A DNA stretch of 64,000 nt. Origin: Cellulomonas wangsupingiae (GTDB lineage: Bacteria; Actinomycetota; Actinomycetes; Actinomycetales; Cellulomonadaceae). Under the pieces are notes generated by a model. It searched no databases, had not been told where the DNA came from, and was given only the letters and a program-made list of their open reading frames with translations. Both the position numbers and the translations under genes were made by a program. Shown here piece after piece: positions 10,005 through 18,319 of the stretch. The stretch covers positions 930,001 to 994,000 of the forward strand of contig NZ_CP101989.1 of NCBI RefSeq assembly GCF_024508275.1, written 5' to 3'. How positions within the stretch are numbered: the stretch's first letter is position 1; each line of letters opens with the position of its first letter.

Positions 10005-10877
10005 TCAGCCCACCGCCAGGACACGCCGACGGATCCCGGCGGCGTCGATCCCGTGCCACCGGTCGTGGTCCTCGGGTGTCCCGTACCGCCGGACCTCCCG
10101 GCGGCCGACCCCGGCGAACGTCAGCCCCACGGCCCGCCCCGCCAGGGCAGCGACGACCTGCGGCGCGGTGCTCGCCTCGAGGTACGGCTCGACGACGACC
10201 AGCCGGTCGCGGCCGCGCAGCAGGTCGGCCAGGCCGTCCGCGTCGAGCGGCCAGGGCGTCGACGTGTACGCGAGCGCGACGTCGAGGTCCGCGACCGCCG
10301 GCAGGGTCTGCGCGAGCGCGGGTCCGATGGCGAGCACCGCCGTCCCGCCACCGTCCCGCAGCACGTGCAGCCGGCCGTCGGCGGGCAGCGGGTCCGGGTT
10401 GGGCCGGGCCGCGAGGCGCACGTACTGCCGGTCGTCGCCGGCCGCGGCCGCGCGCAGCAGCGACTCGGCCTCGTCCGGGTGCCCGGGCGTGTGCACCCGC
10501 CACCCCGGCAGGGCGCCGACGAGCGCCACGTCGGCCGGGCACTGGTGGGTGCGGCCCTCGCTGGCCGCGTCGTGGCTGGCGCCGATCGAGACGAGCACGG
10601 CACCCAGGTCCTGGTGCGACAGGTCGAGCTTGAGCTGCTCGTAGGGACGCTCGACGAGGAACGGGGCGTAGGAGTGCACGAACGGGCGCAGCCCGGCGAG
10701 GGCCAGCCCGGCGGCGACGCCGACGAGCGCCTGCTCGCGGATCCCGACGTTGACGACGCGCCGGGCCACGGGCGTGCCGCGACCGAGGTCGAGGGGCCCG
10801 ATGTCCGCCAGGACGAGCGCGGTGCGCGGCTCCTGGTGCAGCAGCTGCTCCATGGTCGTGCGGAACCGTGCGCGCAT
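10005..10877 (-). CDS. Transketolase, C-terminal (pyrimidine-binding) subunit
   Basis: A 290-residue protein corresponding to the central and C-terminal domains of transketolase, here as a separate polypeptide as in many actinobacteria and archaea. GIREQALVGVAAGLALAG holds the catalytic Glu that activates thiamine diphosphate, and the region SIGASHDAASEGRTHQ matches the pyrimidine-domain loop. The C-terminal part (about 170-290) is the Rossmann-like domain. With the preceding subunit it would transfer two-carbon units between sugar phosphates, or serve a dedicated pathway. ATG at 10877 overlaps the upstream stop by 1 bp. Confidence 0.87.
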   Translation of the reverse strand: MRARFRTTMEQLLHQEPRTALVLADIGPLDLGRGTPVARRVVNVGIREQALVGVAAGLALAGLRPFVHSYAPFLVERPYEQLKLDLSHQDLGAVLVSIGASHDAASEGRTHQCPADVALVGALPGWRVHTPGHPDEAESLLRAAAAGDDRQYVRLAARPNPDPLPADGRLHVLRDGGGTAVLAIGPALAQTLPAVADLDVALAYTSTPWPLDADGLADLLRGRDRLVVVEPYLEASTAPQVVAALAGRAVGLTFAGVGRREVRRYGTPEDHDRWHGIDAAGIRRRVLAVG

Positions 10878-11575
10878 CACGCCCCCTTCCGGGCGGCGCG
10901 GACCACCGTCACGTGCGGCCCGTCGGCCGGCCTCGTGAGGGCGGCGTGCAGGGCGTCGTGGTCCGCGGCGTCGGCGTGTGCGGACGACCAGCCCTCGACC
11001 TCGAACCGGCGCGCGATCCCGCCCGGCCACCCGAGCGTCGCGGACGCGTTGTCGACCACGACGCACCGCAGCCGGCGCAGGCCCCACCGTCCCGCCAGGG
11101 CGATCGCCTCGTGGTTGCTGCCCTCGTCGAGCTCGGCGTCGCCCACCAGGACGTGGACGTCACCCGCCTCGCCGGTCAGGTCGAGCCCGCGGGCCAGCCC
11201 GACGGCCAGCGGCAGGCCGTGGCCGAGGGACCCGCTCGAGATCTCCACCCCGGGCACGAGCAGCCGGTCGGGGTGGTGCCCCAGCGGGGCCGTCGGTCCG
11301 GCGAGGTCGTCGAGCCAGTGCTCGGGGAAGAACCCGGCGGTCGCCAGCACGGCGTAGTACGACGCCGGCCCGTGGCCCTTGGACAGCAGGAACCGGTCGC
11401 GTCCGGGCATCGCGGGGTCGTCGGGCCGCAGGCGCAGGACACGGTCGTGCAGGACCCAGAGCACGTCGAGCGTGGAGTGGGCCGCGGCGTCGTGCTTCTC
11501 GTCGCCCGTCAGACGCCGGAGGTTGTGCAGGAGCGCAGGTGGCAGGGGTCTCGGGGGTGCTGTCGTCGAGGTCAT
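10877..11575 (-). CDS. Transketolase, N-terminal (TPP-binding) subunit
   Basis: A 232-residue N-terminal transketolase half. The motifs are FLLSKGHGPASYYAVLA near the active site, GSLGHGLPLAVGLA, and the thiamine diphosphate/Mg motif V-G-D-A-E-L-D-E-G-S-N, where the usual GDG is GDA. The ATG at 11575 is preferred over an upstream TTG (11596) because the TTG would lie inside the promoter dyad, and because the -10 (CACGGT) sits 6 nt before this ATG, which suggests a leaderless mRNA. It forms an operon with the C-terminal subunit. It is slightly shorter than typical split subunits. Confidence 0.87.
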   Translation of the reverse strand: MTSTTAPPRPLPPALLHNLRRLTGDEKHDAAAHSTLDVLWVLHDRVLRLRPDDPAMPGRDRFLLSKGHGPASYYAVLATAGFFPEHWLDDLAGPTAPLGHHPDRLLVPGVEISSGSLGHGLPLAVGLARGLDLTGEAGDVHVLVGDAELDEGSNHEAIALAGRWGLRRLRCVVVDNASATLGWPGGIARRFEVEGWSSAHADAADHDALHAALTRPADGPHVTVVRAARKGA

Positions 11576-11581
11576 GGCAGC

Positions 11582-11612
11582 ACCGTGCAACCTCAACCGA
11601 CGTCGAGGTCAA
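11582..11612 (-). promoter_or_regulatory. MerR/SoxR-type promoter of the transketolase operon
   Basis: Read on the minus strand: TTGACC (11612-11607), a 19-nt spacer, CACGGT (11587-11582), 6 nt, then ATG. The long spacer holds an inverted repeat whose + strand arms are ACCTCAAC (11590-11597) and GTCGAGGT (11602-11609), separated by CGAC. Half-sites of the CCTCAA/CCTCGA type in a 19-bp spacer are the hallmark of MerR-family activation, SoxR included. The soxR-like gene lies 1.6 kb away, converging on this operon. Confidence 0.7.
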
Positions 11613-11639
11613 GGGGCGTCCGTCGACGTCCCCACGCGG

Positions 11640-12986
11640 TCACGGGGCGGCGAAGAACCCGTCCTCGCCCGGCACGAAGCGCCAGACCGTCCAGACCCAC
11701 GCCGCCTGCCCCGCGAGGAGCACGACGAGCAGCGCGCCGCACCACACCGCCCGGCGCGCGCGGCTCCCCGTGACCAGGCCCAGGACCAGCGGCGCGAGAG
11801 GGAACGCCAGCAGCGTGAACCTGAAGACGCTGCTGATGAGGTCCGTCACCGCCGCCAGGTACACGAGGTACGCGACGAGCCAGGTGAGCAGCACGGGTCC
11901 GAGCCTGCGGGCCGCGGGCCTCGTCAGCAGCCAGGTGACGGCGGCCGCGCCGAGGAGCCCCACGGCGAGGCCCGCCGTGCCGTGCGCGCTCAGCCGGGTC
12001 CCGCCGGCGAAGAGGCCGAAGCCCGCGCCGTCCCGCCATGCCTCCTGGGTGCGGACGAACGCGTCCGGCGTGCCGGTGGCCCAGCCCACCCACAGCGGCC
12101 ACAGCCCCGCCGAGAGGAGCGTCACGGCGAGCAGCACGCCCAGGCGGACGAGCTGCCCGCGCGGCAGGTGCCCCTCGGCCCGCAGCCGCGTCCAGGCGTG
12201 CACGACGACGACCACCGCCAGCGGCGCCGCCACCGAACGGGTCAGGCCGAGTGCGAGCACGGGCAGGCAGGCGACGAGGTAGGAGCGCCGGACGACCAGC
12301 AGCAGGCTCGTCGCCACCAGGAGCAGCGCGAGGGACTCGGTGTACGCGGTCTGCAGCACGACCGCCGCCGGGTACGCGCACAGCATGGCCACGCTCGCCG
12401 GCGGCAGCCCGGGCCAGGCCGCGCACGCCCGCGGTGCGCCGAGCCGCACCACGCGGTCGACGACGAGGACCGCCAGGCCGCCGAGGACCAGTGCCAGCGT
12501 CGGCGCCACGACCTCCCACGACGCGCCGGTCACGGCCATGACCCCGCGGCCCAGCAGGGGGAACAGCGGGAAGAACGCCCACTCGTTCATCGCCACGGTG
12601 CCGTCCGGGTCCACGGGCAGCTGCGCGGGGTAGCCCTGGGTGGCGATGCGGCCGTACCACCACCCGTCCCACCAGCGGCCGACGAAGGCCTCGTACGGCG
12701 GGTGCGCCTGCGGCCACCACCGCTCCCGCGCGAGCGGCTGCCGGTCGGCAGCGAGCAGCAGCAACCCGGCGGTCCAGGCGCGGGACGCGAGGTACACGGC
12801 GAGCACCGGGACCCACCAGGGCGGCGCGGCGGCGAACCGGCGCAGGGACGTCGTGCGGCGCACGCTTGCCCCGACGGTCGTGCCCGGTCCGGCGTCCGGC
12901 GGGACGAGGGGGGCGTCGGCCACGGCCTCGCCCGGGACCGTGCCGTCGGGGACCGGACCGTCGGCAGCATGACGTGAAGCGCCCAT
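11640..12986 (-). CDS. PIG-V-like membrane mannosyltransferase
   Basis: A 448-residue membrane protein with about 10 hydrophobic segments after a roughly 60-residue Pro/Ala-rich cytoplasmic tail. The loop FVGRWWDGWWYGRIATQGYP and the motif NEWAFFPLFPLLGRG resemble the PIG-V/GT-C mannosyltransferases of actinobacteria, which use polyprenyl-phosphate mannose outside the membrane. The ATG at 12986 is chosen because the earlier frame is not protein-like; the ribosome site is only a G-run. It is divergent from glmU. The acceptor is unknown, with cell-envelope glycan or glycoprotein possible. Confidence 0.8.
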   Translation of the reverse strand: MGASRHAADGPVPDGTVPGEAVADAPLVPPDAGPGTTVGASVRRTTSLRRFAAAPPWWVPVLAVYLASRAWTAGLLLLAADRQPLARERWWPQAHPPYEAFVGRWWDGWWYGRIATQGYPAQLPVDPDGTVAMNEWAFFPLFPLLGRGVMAVTGASWEVVAPTLALVLGGLAVLVVDRVVRLGAPRACAAWPGLPPASVAMLCAYPAAVVLQTAYTESLALLLVATSLLLVVRRSYLVACLPVLALGLTRSVAAPLAVVVVVHAWTRLRAEGHLPRGQLVRLGVLLAVTLLSAGLWPLWVGWATGTPDAFVRTQEAWRDGAGFGLFAGGTRLSAHGTAGLAVGLLGAAAVTWLLTRPAARRLGPVLLTWLVAYLVYLAAVTDLISSVFRFTLLAFPLAPLVLGLVTGSRARRAVWCGALLVVLLAGQAAWVWTVWRFVPGEDGFFAAP

Positions 12987-13166
12987 CGTCGACCCCCCGG
13001 CTGCGCACCCCCTGCGCCCAGCGTGGCGCCACTCTCGCAACACGGACATACCGGGCGCAAGGGTCTCCGCGTCGGGCACGGCGCGGCGGGTGCCCGGCGC
13101 CGCCGGCCGCACGCCACCGCCGGCCGCGGCGGTGCCCGGCGTGCGGGACGTGCAGTGCGTCGGCGG

Positions 13167-13172
13167 TAGAGT
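13167..13172 (+). promoter_or_regulatory. Candidate -10 of the glmU-prs unit
   Basis: TAGAGT lies 61 nt before the glmU GTG in a 246-nt divergent intergenic region. It fits the TANNNT form seen at other housekeeping genes here; no clear -35 is visible. Confidence 0.35.
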
Positions 13173-13232
13173 CCACCTACGGCAGAGTTACGCGCCCGGG
13201 CCACCGGGCAGACCCGCGAGGAGCACCCACTG

Positions 13233-14900
13233 GTGACCGTCCGCCCAGCCGCCGTCGTCGTCCTCGCAGCGGGTGAAGGCACCCGCATGCGCTCCTCGAC
13301 GCCGAAGGTCCTGCACGCTCTCGCAGGCCGCAGCATGGTCGGCCACGCGCTGGCCGCGGCGCGGGCCCTCGAGCCCGGCCGGGTCGCCGTCGTCGTGCGG
13401 CACGAGCGGGAGCGCGTCGCCGCGCACGTCCTCGAGGTCGACCCCGACGCGCTCCTGGTCGACCAGGACGACATCCCGGGCACCGGCCGCGCCGTCCAGG
13501 TGGCCATGACCGCGCTGGACGCCGCCGCGCAGGCCGCCGCCGCCGACGCCGCCGCGAGGGGCCACGACGTCGGCGGGGTCGCCGCCGACTCGGTGCTCAC
13601 CGGTGCCGTCGTGGTCATCGCCGGCGACGTGCCGCTGCTCGACGCCGGCACGCTGCGCGAGCTGCTCGCCGCGCACGACTCCGACGGCAACGCCGTGACG
13701 GTGCTCACCACCCAGGTCCCGGACCCCACCGGCTACGGGCGCATCCTGCGCGAGCCCGGCACGGGCGACGTCCTGGGCATCGTCGAGGAGAAGGACGCCG
13801 ACGACACCCAGCGCGCGATCACGGAGATCAACACCTCGGTGTACGTCTTCGACGCAGCGGTGCTGCGGTCGGCGCTCGCCCGCCTGGGCCGCGACAACGC
13901 CCAGGGCGAGGTGTACCTGACCGACGTGCTGGCCATCGCGCGCGGCGACGGCGGCCACGTGCGCGCGCTGCGCACCGACGACCCGCTGAGCGTCGAGGGC
14001 GTGAACGACCGCGTCCAGCTCGCCGTGCTGCGGGCCGAGCTGAACCGCCGCATCCTCGAGGACTGGATGCGCGAGGGCGTCACCGTCGTCGACCCCGCGA
14101 CCACGTGGGTCGACGTCGACGTCGAGCTCGAGCGGGACGTCACGCTCCTGCCCGGCACGCAGCTGCACGGTGCGACCGTGGTGCGCGAGGGGGCGACCGT
14201 CGGCCCCGACACGACCCTCACGGACGTCGAGGTCGGCGTCGGCGCGACCGTCGTGCGCACGCACGGCTCGCTGTCGGTCGTCGGTGACGGCGCGAGCGTC
14301 GGGCCGTTCGCCTACCTGCGTCCCGGCACGGAGCTCGGTGCGGACGGCAAGATCGGCACCTTCGTCGAGACCAAGAACACCCAGATCGGCCGGGGCTCGA
14401 AGATCCCGCACCTGTCGTACGTCGGGGACGCGACCATCGGCGAGCACTCGAACATCGGTGCCGCGTCGGTCACCGTCAACTACGACGGCGTCAACAAGCA
14501 CCGCACGGTCATCGGCTCGCACGCCCGCACCGGCTCGGACAACATGTTCGTGGCGCCCGTCGTCGTCGGTGACGGCGCGTACACCGGTGCCGGCACGGTC
14601 GTGCGCCGCGACGTGCCCCCGGGCGCGCTCGCGGTGAGCGCGGGCTCGCAGCGCAACATCGAGGGCTGGGTCGCGCGCTCGCGCGCCGGGACCCCGGCGG
14701 CGGAGGCAGCCGCACGTGCGCGCGGCACGCGCGACGTGGCAGGGCTGTCCCCCCAGGCGCGCGCCGAGCTCGAGCGTGCCGCCACCGCGGCCGTCCCCGT
14801 GACGCCGCCTCCGCACCTGCCCGGCCAGCCGGCGCAGATCGACGACCCGACGGACACCCCCGCGGGCGGCACGACGACCGAGGACGGCCAGCAGCGATGA
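13233..14900 (+). CDS. glmU: Bifunctional GlmU (GlcNAc-1-P uridyltransferase / GlcN-1-P acetyltransferase)
   Basis: A 555-residue cytosolic enzyme making UDP-GlcNAc for peptidoglycan and other glycans. The N-terminal nucleotidyltransferase has [20 protein letters not shown]; the Mg/UDP site region is [10 protein letters not shown]. From about residue 270 there is a left-handed beta-helix with hexapeptide repeats and the acetyltransferase loop ([22 protein letters not shown]). A Pro/Thr-rich tail of about 60 residues follows, common in actinobacterial GlmU. The GTG at 13233 has GAGGAG upstream. The stop overlaps the prs ATG (ATGA). Confidence 0.98.
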   Translation: MTVRPAAVVVLAAGEGTRMRSSTPKVLHALAGRSMVGHALAAARALEPGRVAVVVRHERERVAAHVLEVDPDALLVDQDDIPGTGRAVQVAMTALDAAAQAAAADAAARGHDVGGVAADSVLTGAVVVIAGDVPLLDAGTLRELLAAHDSDGNAVTVLTTQVPDPTGYGRILREPGTGDVLGIVEEKDADDTQRAITEINTSVYVFDAAVLRSALARLGRDNAQGEVYLTDVLAIARGDGGHVRALRTDDPLSVEGVNDRVQLAVLRAELNRRILEDWMREGVTVVDPATTWVDVDVELERDVTLLPGTQLHGATVVREGATVGPDTTLTDVEVGVGATVVRTHGSLSVVGDGASVGPFAYLRPGTELGADGKIGTFVETKNTQIGRGSKIPHLSYVGDATIGEHSNIGAASVTVNYDGVNKHRTVIGSHARTGSDNMFVAPVVVGDGAYTGAGTVVRRDVPPGALAVSAGSQRNIEGWVARSRAGTPAAEAAARARGTRDVAGLSPQARAELERAATAAVPVTPPPHLPGQPAQIDDPTDTPAGGTTTEDGQQR

Positions 14901-15880
14901 CGGGCATCATCAGCCACGACGGGGAGAAGCGCCTGGTCCTGGCGTCGGGCCGGGCCCACCCGGAGCTCGCGCAGGACGTCGCGGACGCGCTGGGGATCGA
15001 GCTGCTGCCGACGACCGCGTACGACTTCGCCAACGGCGAGATCTACGTCCGGTTCGGCGAGTCGGTGCGCGGCGCCGACGCGTTCGTCCTGCAGTCGCAC
15101 TGCTCGCCCATCAACCAGTGGATGATGGAGCAGCTCCTCATGGTCGACGCGCTCAAGCGCGCGTCCGCCAAGACCATCACCGTGGTCGCGCCGTTCTACC
15201 CGTACGCACGGCAGGACAAGAAGCACCGGGGTCGCGAGCCGATCTCGGCCCGGCTCATGGCGGACCTGTTCCGCACGGCCGGTGCCGACCGCATCATGAG
15301 CGTCGACCTGCACGCGGCGCAGACGCAGGGGTTCTTCAACGGGCCGGTCGACCACCTGTGGGCGCAGCCGATCCTCGTCGAGTACGTCCGCACGCGCGTC
15401 GACACGACGAACGTCACGGTGGTGTCCCCCGACGCCGGGCGCATCCGCGTCGCGGAGCAGTGGGCCGCCAAGCTCGGCGGGGGACCGCTCGCGTTCGTGC
15501 ACAAGACCCGCGACATCCGCAGCCCCAACAAGGCCGTCGCCAACCGCGTGGTCGGCGACGTCGAGGGCAAGAGCTGCGTCATCGTCGACGACCTCATCGA
15601 CACCGCGGGCACGATCTCCGGTGCCGTGCGCGTCGTCCTCGAGGCCGGGGCCAAGGACGTCATCGTCGCCGCGACGCACGGCGTGCTGTCGGACCCCGCG
15701 GTCGAGCGGCTGCAGGAGTGCGGGGCGCGCGAGGTCATCGTCACCGACACGCTGCCGATCGCCGAGGAGAACCGCTTCCCGCAGCTCACGGTCCTGTCGA
15801 TCGCGCCGCTGCTCGCACGGGCCATCCGCGAGGTGTTCGACGACGGCTCGGTGACGTCCCTGTTCGACGGGAACGCCTGA
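14897..15880 (+). CDS. prs: Ribose-phosphate pyrophosphokinase
   Basis: A 327-residue enzyme that makes PRPP from ribose-5-phosphate and ATP for nucleotide, His and Trp synthesis. It shows the ATP-site region [12 protein letters not shown], the catalytic flexible-loop region [28 protein letters not shown], and the PRPP-binding motif [13 protein letters not shown]. Its length and motifs are those of class I PrsA. It is translationally coupled to glmU, the usual pairing in actinobacteria. UDP-GlcNAc and PRPP both feed envelope synthesis. Confidence 0.98.
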   Translation: MTGIISHDGEKRLVLASGRAHPELAQDVADALGIELLPTTAYDFANGEIYVRFGESVRGADAFVLQSHCSPINQWMMEQLLMVDALKRASAKTITVVAPFYPYARQDKKHRGREPISARLMADLFRTAGADRIMSVDLHAAQTQGFFNGPVDHLWAQPILVEYVRTRVDTTNVTVVSPDAGRIRVAEQWAAKLGGGPLAFVHKTRDIRSPNKAVANRVVGDVEGKSCVIVDDLIDTAGTISGAVRVVLEAGAKDVIVAATHGVLSDPAVERLQECGAREVIVTDTLPIAEENRFPQLTVLSIAPLLARAIREVFDDGSVTSLFDGNA

Positions 15881-15881
15881 C

Positions 15882-16538
15882 GTGCCGCGCGCCGCGCACG
15901 GTGACCACCCCCGCGGGGGTGTGACCGTGCGCGGCTCGGGCGCGGCCGAGGCCGTGCCCGACGTCGTGGTGGCCGACCTCGCGACGGAGGTCCGGGCCGA
16001 CGACGTGAGCACGGCCCTGCGCGTGGCGACCGACGCGCTCGCCGCCGTCCGCGGGGCGCTGCGCGACAGCGGCGTCGACGACGGTGCCGTGCGGACCGGC
16101 GCGACGTCGACGTGGACGGAGCAGGCGGGGCCCGAGGGTGACGTGCTGCGCGTCGTGGCCCGGCTGGGGCTCGTCGTCACGCTGCACGACGTCGCCGCGG
16201 CCGGCGACGTGGTCGGCGCGGCGCTCGCCGCGGGCGGCGCGCCCGTGCGGCTGGGCGGCCTGCGGCTCGTCGTCAGCGACCCCGCACCCGCGCAGGTCCG
16301 CGCCCGCGAGGCCGCGTGGCAGGACGCCGCCGCCAAGGCCCGCCACCTCGCCGACCTGGCGGGCCGGGTGCTCGGGCCGGTCGTGGACGTCCGCGAGGAC
16401 GAGCCCGACGGGGGCGCCGCCCCCCTGTTCGCGCGCGCCGCCCGTGCCGAGACCTTCTCCGTGCCCGTCGAGCCGGGCGAGCAGACCGTGCGGGCCGGCG
16501 TGACCGCGCGGTGGGCCTGGGCGGACGACCCGGCCTGA
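15882..16538 (+). CDS. SIMPL-domain (DUF541) protein
   Basis: A 218-residue protein of the SIMPL/DUF541 family. The N-terminal VTVRGSGAAEAVPDVVVADL is the usual first strand (VRGxG..xxPD), followed by a helix (STALRVATDALAAVRGAL) and alternating strands. No signal peptide or lipobox is seen, so it is probably cytosolic, although many relatives are exported. The GTG at 15882 comes 1 nt after the prs stop; a second GTG at 15921 sits right at the domain start and is a fair alternative. The family's function is not defined. Confidence 0.8.
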   Translation: MPRAAHGDHPRGGVTVRGSGAAEAVPDVVVADLATEVRADDVSTALRVATDALAAVRGALRDSGVDDGAVRTGATSTWTEQAGPEGDVLRVVARLGLVVTLHDVAAAGDVVGAALAAGGAPVRLGGLRLVVSDPAPAQVRAREAAWQDAAAKARHLADLAGRVLGPVVDVREDEPDGGAAPLFARAARAETFSVPVEPGEQTVRAGVTARWAWADDPA

Positions 16539-16580
16539 CCCGTGGCCCGTGGCCGTTTCGGGCCCGCGGCCGTCGTCCGC

Positions 16581-16825
16581 TAGGATCGTCAGGTTGCCTC
16601 GGCGAGGGACGACGGACGGACGAGCGGGAAGCACCATCTCCGGCACGGCCACTCCGGCTCCGTGATCGACTGGGTGGTCGCCTCCGCGTGCCCGTCCTGC
16701 GTCCCGCGTCGAGGCCACCGGGCCCCGTGCCCGCACCACCCGAGGAGCCACGGCCCACGGGGCAACGACACCGACCCGCGCCCGCGCCATCACCGCAGCG
16801 CCACGCCACGCCCGAGGAGCACCAC
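16581..16825 (+). promoter_or_regulatory. rplY promoter and long structured 5' leader
   Basis: TAGGAT (16581-16586) is a clear -10, matching the one at mfd. It lies about 240 nt before the rplY start, so the mRNA would carry a long leader. Within it GCCCCGTG (16722-16729) can pair with CACGGGGC (16756-16763), enclosing an SD-like GAGGAG, and CCTCG/CGAGG forms a small hairpin near its start. No protein-coding signal is seen. A ribosomal-protein leader is possible but unproven. Confidence 0.4.
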
Positions 16826-17446
16826 GTGTCCGAGATCAAGCTCGCCGCCACCCCCCGCAACGAGTTCGGCAAGGGCGCCGCGCGCCGGCTGCGCCGCGCG
16901 AACCAGGTGCCCGCCGTCCTGTACGGCCACGGCACGGACCCGCTGCACGTCGCCCTGCCGGGCCACGAGACGATGCTCGCGCTGAAGAACTCGAACGCGC
17001 TGTACTCGATCGAGCTCGACGGCACGACGACCCTCGCGATCGTCAAGGACGTCCAGCGCGACGTCGTGCGCCAGGTCATCGAGCACGTCGACCTGCTGAT
17101 CGTGAAGAAGGGCGAGAAGGTCGCCGTCGACGTCCCCGTCCACATCGTCGGCGAGTCGGCGCCCGGCACCATCCACGTCGTCGAGACGCAGAACCTCTCG
17201 CTCGAGGCCGAGGCCACGCACCTGCCGCAGTTCGTCGAGGTCTCGATCGAGGGCCTGACGGGCGGCTCCACCATCACCGCCGGCGACGTCGTCCTGCCGG
17301 AGGGCGCGACGCTCGTGACCGACGCCGAGATCACGGTCGTCACGATCAGCGTGCCGCAGCAGTCGGCCGCGGACGTGGCCGCCGACGAGGCCGTCGCGGA
17401 CCTCGCCGCGCAGCAGTCGGCCGCCTCGGCCGCCGACACCGACTGA
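16826..17446 (+). CDS. rplY: 50S ribosomal protein L25 / general stress protein Ctc
   Basis: A 206-residue two-domain L25 (TL5/Ctc type) that binds 5S rRNA. The N-terminal domain (residues 1-95) contains [21 protein letters not shown] and the conserved tail [17 protein letters not shown]. The C-terminal beta-domain (about 100-185) is followed by an Ala/Asp-rich tail. The GTG at 16826 follows GAGGAG at a normal distance, and the domain starts there ([10 protein letters not shown]). Its position between prs and pth is typical of actinobacteria. Confidence 0.97.
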   Translation: MSEIKLAATPRNEFGKGAARRLRRANQVPAVLYGHGTDPLHVALPGHETMLALKNSNALYSIELDGTTTLAIVKDVQRDVVRQVIEHVDLLIVKKGEKVAVDVPVHIVGESAPGTIHVVETQNLSLEAEATHLPQFVEVSIEGLTGGSTITAGDVVLPEGATLVTDAEITVVTISVPQQSAADVAADEAVADLAAQQSAASAADTD

Positions 17447-17463
17447 GCCTCCACCGCTCGACG

Positions 17464-17497
17464 CGACGCCCGGTACCGTCCACGGTGCCGGGCGTCG
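17464..17497. terminator. Hairpin terminator after rplY
   Basis: A 15-bp stem with a 4-nt loop: CGACGCCCGGTACCG (17464-17478) pairs with CGGTGCCGGGCGTCG (17483-17497), with one G-T wobble. It starts 17 nt after the stop and has no T-tract, as usual in high-GC genomes. Confidence 0.75.
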
Positions 17498-17535
17498 CCG
17501 TGTCCCCGCACCCCCGAACCGAGAGGAGACCACCC

Positions 17536-18156
17536 GTGAGCGACGGCCCCTGGCTCGTCGTGGGCCTCGGCAACCCCGGGGCGCAGTACGCCGGCAACCG
17601 GCACAACGTCGGCCAGATGGTGCTCGACGAGCTCGCGCGCCGCACGGGTGCCTCCTTCGGGTCCCGGGGTGGCGGGCTGCTCGGGCGCCGTCCGCAGGCG
17701 GTGACCGCCGAGGTGCGCCTCGGCACGCTGCCCGGCGGCGTCCCCGGCCCTCGCGTCGTGCTGGCCAAGCCGACGACGTACATGAACGTGTCCGGCGGCC
17801 CCGTCGCCGCGCTCGCCCGGTACCACGACGTGCCGGTCGAGCGGGTCGTCCTGGTGCACGACGAGCTCGACATCCCCTTCGCCGACGTCCGGCTCAAGCG
17901 CGGCGGGGGAGAGGGCGGCCACAACGGGCTGCGCGACACCAGCAAGGCGCTGGGGACGAAGGACTACGTGCGGGTGCGCGTCGGCGTCGGGCGTCCCCCC
18001 GGCCGGCAGGACCCCGCCGACTTCGTGCTCAAGGACTTCACCGCGGCGGAGAGGAAGGACCTGCCGTGGCTGGTCGACCGCGCCGCGGACGCCGTCGAGG
18101 CCGTGGTGCTGGAGGGCCTCGAGGCCGCCCAGCTGAGGTTCCACACGAAGGCCTGA
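17536..18156 (+). CDS. pth: Peptidyl-tRNA hydrolase
   Basis: A 206-residue esterase that releases peptides from stalled peptidyl-tRNA. It has the signature [20 protein letters not shown] with the catalytic His of NRHNVG, the substrate motif [11 protein letters not shown], the catalytic Asp region [14 protein letters not shown], and [10 protein letters not shown]. The length is standard. The GTG at 17536 follows AGAGGAGA. It is the last housekeeping gene before the EPS locus; in many relatives mfd follows closely. Confidence 0.98.
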   Translation: MSDGPWLVVGLGNPGAQYAGNRHNVGQMVLDELARRTGASFGSRGGGLLGRRPQAVTAEVRLGTLPGGVPGPRVVLAKPTTYMNVSGGPVAALARYHDVPVERVVLVHDELDIPFADVRLKRGGGEGGHNGLRDTSKALGTKDYVRVRVGVGRPPGRQDPADFVLKDFTAAERKDLPWLVDRAADAVEAVVLEGLEAAQLRFHTKA

Positions 18157-18216
18157 CCGCGCCCCGAGCCGTCACCGACCGTTCACGTTCCGGACGCCCG
18201 GAACCGGTGGCGCCTC

Positions 18217-18272
18217 GGTGAACGGGTGAAATAGGACACAACGGCATCTTCTCCGCGTAACAGACGTATAGC
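18217..18272 (+). promoter_or_regulatory. EPS-locus promoter 1: GGTGAA motif and -10
   Basis: GGTGAA occurs at 18217 and again at 18225 (GGTGAAATAGGACACAA), 8 nt apart, followed 42 nt later by TATAGC (18267-18272) as the -10. No -35 consensus lies in between. The same arrangement is found at 35.6, 44.7 and 48.6 kb, pointing to an activator site that replaces the -35. Confidence 0.5.
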
Positions 18273-18319
18273 CTCCCCGGGTAGTCACCACGCACCTTGT
18301 CCGCACCCGGGGGGGAACC

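Noticed and set aside
11576..11596. TTG at 11596 as the start of the transketolase N-terminal subunit
   Set aside because: It lies within the promoter dyad; the -10 is downstream of it.
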